From Cristatella mucedo (taxonomy: Eukaryota > Bryozoa > Phylactolaemata > Cristatellidae), in NCBI GenBank assembly GCA_009760855.2, contig WPIO01000003.1:10196501-10260500 (forward strand): a stretch of 64,000 nt of DNA, read 5' to 3'. This document shows, piece by piece, positions 58,744 to 64,000 of the stretch (position 1 is the first letter of the stretch; every line of letters starts with the position of its first letter). The notes beneath the pieces were generated by a model. It saw nothing but the letters and a program-made list of their open reading frames with translations. It was not told where the DNA came from and did no database searches. A program made the translations under genes and the position numbers.

Positions 58744-59621
58744 GTAATAACCGGTCAGGTTAGCGTCAAAGGCCGGCGACCATTACAGGCACATGCGTTG
58801 GCCTGATTGGCATGCCCTTAGTACCATTTACTCAACTATCTAGTCAGGCTTAAGGCTTTGCATCGTCATTCTGTCTCGTGGCACGTTGTAGAGTCGGTGA
58901 GTCGATACCACGGTGCTTACGTCTGCAAGGCGTCAGGAGCCATTTCGGCATCGGTACCCGAGGGCCTAGGCCCGCGAAACATAGCACCAGTCGCTCGTTT
59001 CGTTCCTGCCACCACTTAAAGCAGGACTTGGATAGCCCTGACAAAACCGCAGCCATAAGCCATTCCGTCTGCCAAGACTAGCCAGAAAGGTGTCTTCAGA
59101 AACCGTTCCAGCCTGGACAATTAGTCAGCATCGCTAAGAAGAGAATTACTCCAGAGCCAAACACCAATTTTTCATCTTGTTTTTGTAGAGTTTTGCACAA
59201 GGCTGCTTATTTTTTACTGTTGCTTGCTTGGGCGGCTCCTCGTCGGTGTACCGCCCATGATGCATTTTTCAGTGTGTTTATAATAGCGCCTGCAGCCGTC
59301 GTTACAAGTAACCATTCCAGAGCATATGCCGGTGCTCGGCTTCAGCCTTGGTTGGCTGCCAGCCAACTGCTTGAGCATGCTTCAATTTTGCTCGTCAAGT
59401 TGTTATATATTTAAGCCGTATCAGGACTGCACCTAGACCTTCACATTGTACATTCAAGTTCACACAAACGTATTTTTGCAAGTCGAGCAGGCATTTGGCC
59501 GACTCGCCGGAAAGGACGCTCCTATTCGTGTTGTCTTCAAGAGCTTGAATAGAAGACCCAATTTCATGAACATGCACACAAAGTACTGAACGCGAGAATT
59601 ATTTGCCCGTTTACATTTCAG
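58744..59621 (+). other. FoxN1/4 intron 4
   Basis: 878 bp without a repeat I recognise; acceptor TTTACATTTCAG. Confidence 0.65.
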
Positions 59622-59806
59622 GCATAGTTCGGCTCCCAAGCCTGCCTGTGACGACAAACAATATGAAAGCCCAGTCAGCAGTGGATCTGTTAGCGCCGTT
59701 TCTAGACTATGCTCCAAGCGAATCCAGTGCTGTCAGCCGGCTGAGTTCTTCGAAGTCCTCGCTGTTTTGTGATACAGACATTCATATCTATATATATATA
59801 TTATAA
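59622..59806 (+). CDS. FoxN1/4: FoxN1/4 transcription factor, terminal coding exon
   Basis: Seen: two bases complete a Gly codon, then IVRLPSLPVTTNNMKAQSAV, DLLAPFLDYAPSESSAV and SRLSSSKSSLF, ending in HIYIYIL and TAA at 59804-59806. The acceptor is TACATTTCAG before 59622 and the phase agrees with exon 4. The total over five exons is 1626 nt, 541 residues, close to vertebrate FOXN4 (about 520). I do not know a conserved counterpart of this tail. The last seven codons are a TA microsatellite, so the natural C-terminus may differ or be polymorphic, or a further splice could remove it. Confidence 0.65.
59783..59806 (+). repeat. Short TA repeat containing the FoxN stop codon
   Basis: CATATCTATATATATATATT run; the reading frame ends inside it. 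Confidence 0.85.
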
Positions 59807-59983
59807 ATAATATTCCACCACCTGCACATTACAAGGCTTGGTGTGAGCACTGAATTAATAACAATATCTTTAGTTTAGATTTGAATGTTGGAGTTTTGGT
59901 TACCAATACAGATGCGATCTGTTGTGTTTGTTTCTTCTGCACTCCTACAACATATGCGAAGCAATATGTAGTCACTACACCTA

Positions 59984-60167
59984 TAAAAAAAATACTAGCT
60001 GATTCAACAGCCTCTTTTGTACAGCGACAGAGGAGCCTTTACGGCTATCGCCACCGCTTGCAGTGGCAATAAACGATCGCCCACCACAAGATTCGAACAC
60101 ACGACCTCGGGTCATACATAGGTCATGAAAAGAAACAGCCTTGCCTAGTGTGTCATCGCGGCTCACC
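59984..60167 (-). repeat. SINE-A copy, well preserved
   Basis: Minus-strand SINE-A. Its own strand has an A-box-like ACACACTAGGCAAGG, a decayed hairpin, B box GTTCGAATCTTG, the body and an oligo(T) end (plus strand AAAAAAAATACTAGCTGATT). On the plus strand its body contains AATAAA at 60068-60073. Confidence 0.8.
60068..60073 (+). promoter_or_regulatory. AATAAA hexamer, candidate FoxN polyadenylation signal
   Basis: The first canonical AATAAA after the FoxN stop, 262 nt downstream; I saw no AATAAA or ATTAAA in between. It is part of the antisense SINE-A consensus (CAATAAACGATCG). Confidence 0.35.
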
Positions 60168-60761
60168 AATAGACAACTTGTTGTGCCTGCTCTCAATCCA
60201 CCTAGTTATTATTGTACTTCGGGAAGGGGGAGAGCCACCCTACATCATGGCAGATACGATAGACTTGCTGTAGCAGCTATGTGACAAACTTGATCCGCAG
60301 CATACCTAAAGCAAGATCCGCTGAGATTGTGTCTGCTAAGCTCCTAGATATATAACTTGATAGGACATTGAAATATACAATCTAATAGAATTTAATATAT
60401 TGCATGCTGCTTTTCGAGTGCTTGCCACTTCTAGCAGTTCAATAGCTTGGCGTCAGAGCATTACTATCCTGAGAGTTGGTCAGCAAAGCTGGTGAGGAAA
60501 AACAAGGAGAGCTAGCCGTAACATTCGCTACCCGGCTCATTTATTGAAGCGGTCGCACTTGCGTTCGGGTGAGTGTCTTCATAGCGGCAACGTACACAAG
60601 TTCCTGCACACCCCCCCCCGGCAATGACATCTGACGTAAGCAGGCAGGTTGGCTACATCATTATATATACGGGGACACCCTTCCAGTAAGACCTAGTGAG
60701 ACATGCTAAGATTGCCTACTTAATAGATGCCAGGCACGAGTCTCGCCTTAACCTAGAAGGT

Positions 60762-60823
60762 AAATGTAGGAGTCTAACTTTATTCGCAAGCGCGCCATGT
60801 CATTGCGCGTCTAGTTTAGTCTT
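60762..60823 (+). repeat. 62-bp element with 17-bp flanking direct repeats
   Basis: AAATGTAGGAGTCTAACTTT...CTAGTTTAGTCTT, flanked at 60745-60761 and 60824-60840 by GCCTTAACCTAGAAGGT. A second copy without those flanks is at 62588-62646. Confidence 0.75.
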
Positions 60824-62312
60824 GCCTTAACCTAGAAGGTTGCTGCAGCTTACTTCTCACAGCTGGTGGACAACGTGCTACGACAATAGCAGCAGCAGCC
60901 CCCTGGCAGGCTTTCTGTCAAGAGAGAGTAAACTAGCTCTTCGTAGCTGTTACTTCAAGTTCATGTAGGTGAAATTGCTGAGGTAAAAAATGTAGCGTAA
61001 TAATAATAAAGGGTTTCAATTTCCAAGCCAAAATCTATTCGAACTTTACGTTTCTCCTTGAGAGTTCTTTTGAGCCTATTACGTTTGCCACACTTTCTTT
61101 GCTGCGGGAGACTGTTGTGGTGCTGGATACTGATTATGAGCTTCGAGAGCTGCTCAGACTTTGATTATGGTATGAAAAGTCTCCGCCTGTAATTGCCACC
61201 TGGCAGCGTCCTCGGTGCTTTGTGCAGGTGCAGTTCAAAATGCTGGCACTCATACATGCAAACATGGTAAGCCATCTGACCCGCTGTCCGCTGTCTTTCG
61301 GTTGACTTCACACGAGTGCTGCTCGTCATACTGGTATGCACTAGCGCTAAGCCGGGAGCAACGAGCGGAAAACCGCGCTTCAACCTCCGTCAACGTCGCG
61401 CTACTTCGGACAATAATTGGGAAGCTTGCTGAAACGACTAAACTAAACTAACCAGCCGGAATGATAGACCCGCAAAAACAAGTAGCCTGGCTGAATCGCG
61501 CGTTCACAGCGAAGAAGAGGTGAATCTAATGCGGCAATCCAACAAAGGTGGCTCGTACTCAAGAGAACCGTATACACTGTCCAATAGCCAGGGCTAATGA
61601 GGTGTTGCATCTCAAGAGGTGCTGGATACGGATGATTTGTCCGATATGCTTTACGTGATTAAAAAAGATTGCTCACTGGCCAACGTACATAGCTAAGCAC
61701 ACTTATCCTCTACCGTTCTGCTTTTTACCTTGTTGTATTCTAAGTTGTTCTGGCTTGAGCAGAAAGATTGCTTGCCCGGTCCTGATTCGGAGGCGTTAGA
61801 AAGGCGCGATACTGAAAGGGCGTGCACCGGTACGCCACGCATTAGTTGTAAGCGCGCTCCAACGCTCAGGTCTTCGCCGGAATTTGTCACGTGTTGACTG
61901 AGACTAGCATTGTTGCAAACGCGGTGTGAGGCTTTCGCATACGGACCGAGATAGACCGCAAACGAAGCTCTCGTAGCTGAACCAGTCTCTGTTGAAGCGC
62001 AAGGAATACTGATGAAGCCCGAACCTTGTATCGCAGCTAGCGACTTGTAGGTTCAGCACCAATGCACGCAGGCGTGCCGGCAGTGGCGGAACACGTCAGC
62101 AACGAATTACGCCCATACATCAACATAGCATGCCCATAACTATAACGTAGACAAGTCTATGTGACAGCGACGGATGCCAACAGGCGCTCAACAACAATCG
62201 TGACACACACCAGCGTGTAAAGGCAGAACGCTCGGTGGTGGGGGCGTACTCCTCCGCTCACCAAGCAGCCTAGCCGACTGCCGAGTGTCGGTTGGGTGTG
62301 CTAAACGAGTAA

Positions 62313-62490
62313 TAAAAAAAATATTAAAAGATCTTATCTGATTTAATGGCCTCATTTGTATAGCGGCAGAAGAGCCTTATTGACTTACAACCACTTGTAA
62401 TTGGCCATATAGGATCGTTCAACTGCAGGATTTGAACCCACGACCTCGATCGTGAAGAGTGAGCCCCTTATCTCCTGGGCTATCGCGGCA
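62313..62490 (-). repeat. SINE-A copy
   Basis: Minus-strand SINE-A with oligo(T) end (plus strand AAAAAAAATATT), B box as GGATTTGAACCC, and a GATCGTGAAGAG segment in place of the hairpin. Confidence 0.72.
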
Positions 62491-62587
62491 GGTCGCCTCC
62501 ACTACAGCGTTTGAGCCGTTATCCTACTTACCTTTCATCCGAAGGTCTCACATTTGTTGGCCTCAGCTGGACAGAGATACCAGCCGC

Positions 62588-62646
62588 AAATATAGGAGTC
62601 TAACTTTATTCGCAAGCGCGCCATGTCATTTCGCATCTAGTTTAGT
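62588..62646 (+). repeat. Second copy of the short 60.76-kb element
   Basis: Shares AGGAGTCTAACTTTATTCGC and AAGCGCGCCATGTCATT with 60762-60823; three or four differences. Confidence 0.75.
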
Positions 62647-63654
62647 GTAGTCCCCCACATTCCTCGCAAACACTCGCCGAGACAAACGCACGGACCTCTC
62701 CGTAAATACAGGGTGCCGTTACAGGCTAAATAATTAGCTGCGCCGGTCCAGGCAGTTCAGTCGCTCAGCAGAAACCCGTGGTGCCACGTACGATACTCTA
62801 ACGAAAATCTTCTCCCTACCCGGGCAACGTTCCTCCTACTCCCCTAACTCGGAACGAGAACAGCCCCTCACGTGCGCGTGTACGAACTCGTCCGCCGTTC
62901 GCGTCTCAAGCCACACGCCGAACACCTGACTTCGGAACTTCTATCTCCGTCGAGAAGTTGTGAGGGTGCGTGTGTCTCGGTCCCAACACAAGGCCTAAAT
63001 TCGGTAGATCGCTGGATGGCCGACTTGCTATCTGACTCCACTGACACTTTCCATCCGGTTAGCCGTTGGCTTGTCGGGCGCTTCGGCCCGACTGACACTC
63101 GCCTTCCGCTGACACCAGCCTTCCGCTTACACCAAACCTCATGACTCGCTACGCTCCCGACTCTCGACTTTACCAACTCTCCAACTGTTGAATCTTAAGC
63201 TCCTTAAAAAATGTTTCGCTACAAGTTCCCTCTTCTCGATCAACCGAGCGCGGTCCGTGTGCTGGGTAACATCACTAATCTGCAAAGCCACCAAATCCTT
63301 GCCGCAAGGCAATATGCTACAAACGGCTCCGTGGCGTGGAGCTCAAACGCCAAAGCCAATTCCTCAAGCACAGTCGACTGACCTTTTGTAGGGCACTTGC
63401 TTTTATGTGCCCTCGGATACAGATTATTGATTAACCGGTTCCTTGCCGGAAAAATTAGGGAACCGCGAAGATGAAAATCAGTCATAATCTGGCTAATTTA
63501 AAACTTCAACGTTTCAGCAAAGCAACCGGCTCTGTGTTTGCGGCCTGTTCTTTTCGTACCCGTGGAAATAGCTCTCGGAAACCGGTTCATAGCAATACAA
63601 ACCCACAGAATAAATTGCATCTCAGCCGATAATTCAGTGGTTTTCCAATTACCT

Positions 63655-64000
63655 TGCTATAATAATAATAATAATGCAATTGATAAAGCGCCCTCAGAGA
63701 ACTCAATGTCTCTCTAGGCGCTTTACATTTGCTGCAAAGGGAAATGCAATTGAATGGTGAGTAATACCATGCTTGATAAGCAAACAAAATGAATAACATG
63801 GTAAGGGGTGACATGCACAGGGACAGCATGCAAATGTAGTTAGTGGCAGCATGCAGTGTCAGCACGCATAAGCACATCAAGGACGAATCCCAGGGACCCA
63901 CTAAATTCTGTCCTAAATAGGTGTGTTTTAAGTTCCTTTTAAATTTGGTCAGGTCAGGGGATGTTCTGACGCAGGTCGGGAGGGAGTTCCAGGCTTTGGG
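63655..64000 (-). mobile_element. LINE 3' portion, cut by window edge
   Basis: Minus-strand LINE starting at an AAT run. The tail (plus strand AAAGCGCCCTCAGAGAACTC, then GGCGCTTTACATTTGCTGCA) is followed by the 3' UTR-like segment and the start of the C-terminal region at the right edge. Well preserved. Confidence 0.75.

Larger units (their letters stand above)
59807..64000. other. 3' flank and intergenic stretch
   Basis: FoxN 3' UTR presumably starts here. Contents: SINE-A at 60.0 kb, the 62-bp repeat at 60.76 kb, SINE-A at 62.3 kb, the second short repeat copy at 62.59 kb and a LINE at 63.65 kb. Stretches 60.85-62.3 and 62.7-63.6 kb are CpG-richer, with small open frames (for example 62872-63144) that I do not recognise. 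A perfect 7-bp stem hairpin lies at 63073-63092. Confidence 0.5.

Noticed and set aside
61215-61280. Micro-exon (CTTTGTGCAG acceptor, ATG|GTAAGC donor, 13 codons)
   Set aside because: Good-looking sites but no partner exons and no recognisable peptide.

Overview
The window is animal nuclear DNA. It holds two spliced genes whose domain combinations (L27 plus PDZ; a FoxN1/4-type forkhead) are known only from animals, introns up to 12 kb, long dinucleotide microsatellites and many LINE, SINE and Tc1 relics. There are no operons or prokaryotic signals. The species cannot be named from the sequence; an invertebrate is likely, because the PDZ gene looks equally like vertebrate PATJ and MPDZ, as expected before those two duplicated.

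Left part (about 1-26.8 kb, minus strand): the 5' portion of a PATJ/MPDZ scaffold gene of the Crumbs polarity complex. Five exons are visible, from right to left: L27 (26598-26753), PDZ1 first half (21406-21815 or 21830), PDZ1 second half (8876-9209), PDZ2 first half (1965-2099) and PDZ2 second half (1098-1463). All junction phases agree. The gene continues off the left edge, and its first coding exon was not found. Its introns are full of CR1/L2-type LINE fragments, two SINE families, a dead Tc1 element, a 565-bp direct repeat pair and a pair of nearly identical inverted repeats of about 1.6 kb. The inverted arms lie in the introns on either side of the two PDZ1 exons, which together form an in-frame cassette.

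Middle part (about 26.8-52.7 kb): no gene I can defend. It holds LINE and SINE fragments, a 17-bp minisatellite with higher-order structure, a long GA tract, several CpG-rich blocks (34.7-35.1, 40.6-46.2 and 52.1-52.7 kb) and one weak two-exon open reading frame candidate (49263-49750, minus).

Right part (about 52.7-59.8 kb, plus strand): a complete-looking FoxN1/4 transcription factor gene in five coding exons (53033-59806), predicted at 541 residues. The forkhead domain is split by intron 1 after the GWK motif. Intron 1 carries a CT/GT microsatellite tract of nearly 600 bp. The first canonical AATAAA after the stop lies inside an antisense SINE. From 59.8 to 64 kb there are SINEs, a 62-bp repeat and a LINE cut by the window edge.

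Two SINE families are recognisable. SINE-A is tRNA-derived, has an 11-bp hairpin before its B box and ends in oligo(T). SINE-B is tRNA-derived and shares its 3' tail with the resident LINEs. The two genes have no evident functional link: one is a junctional scaffold, the other a nuclear regulator.
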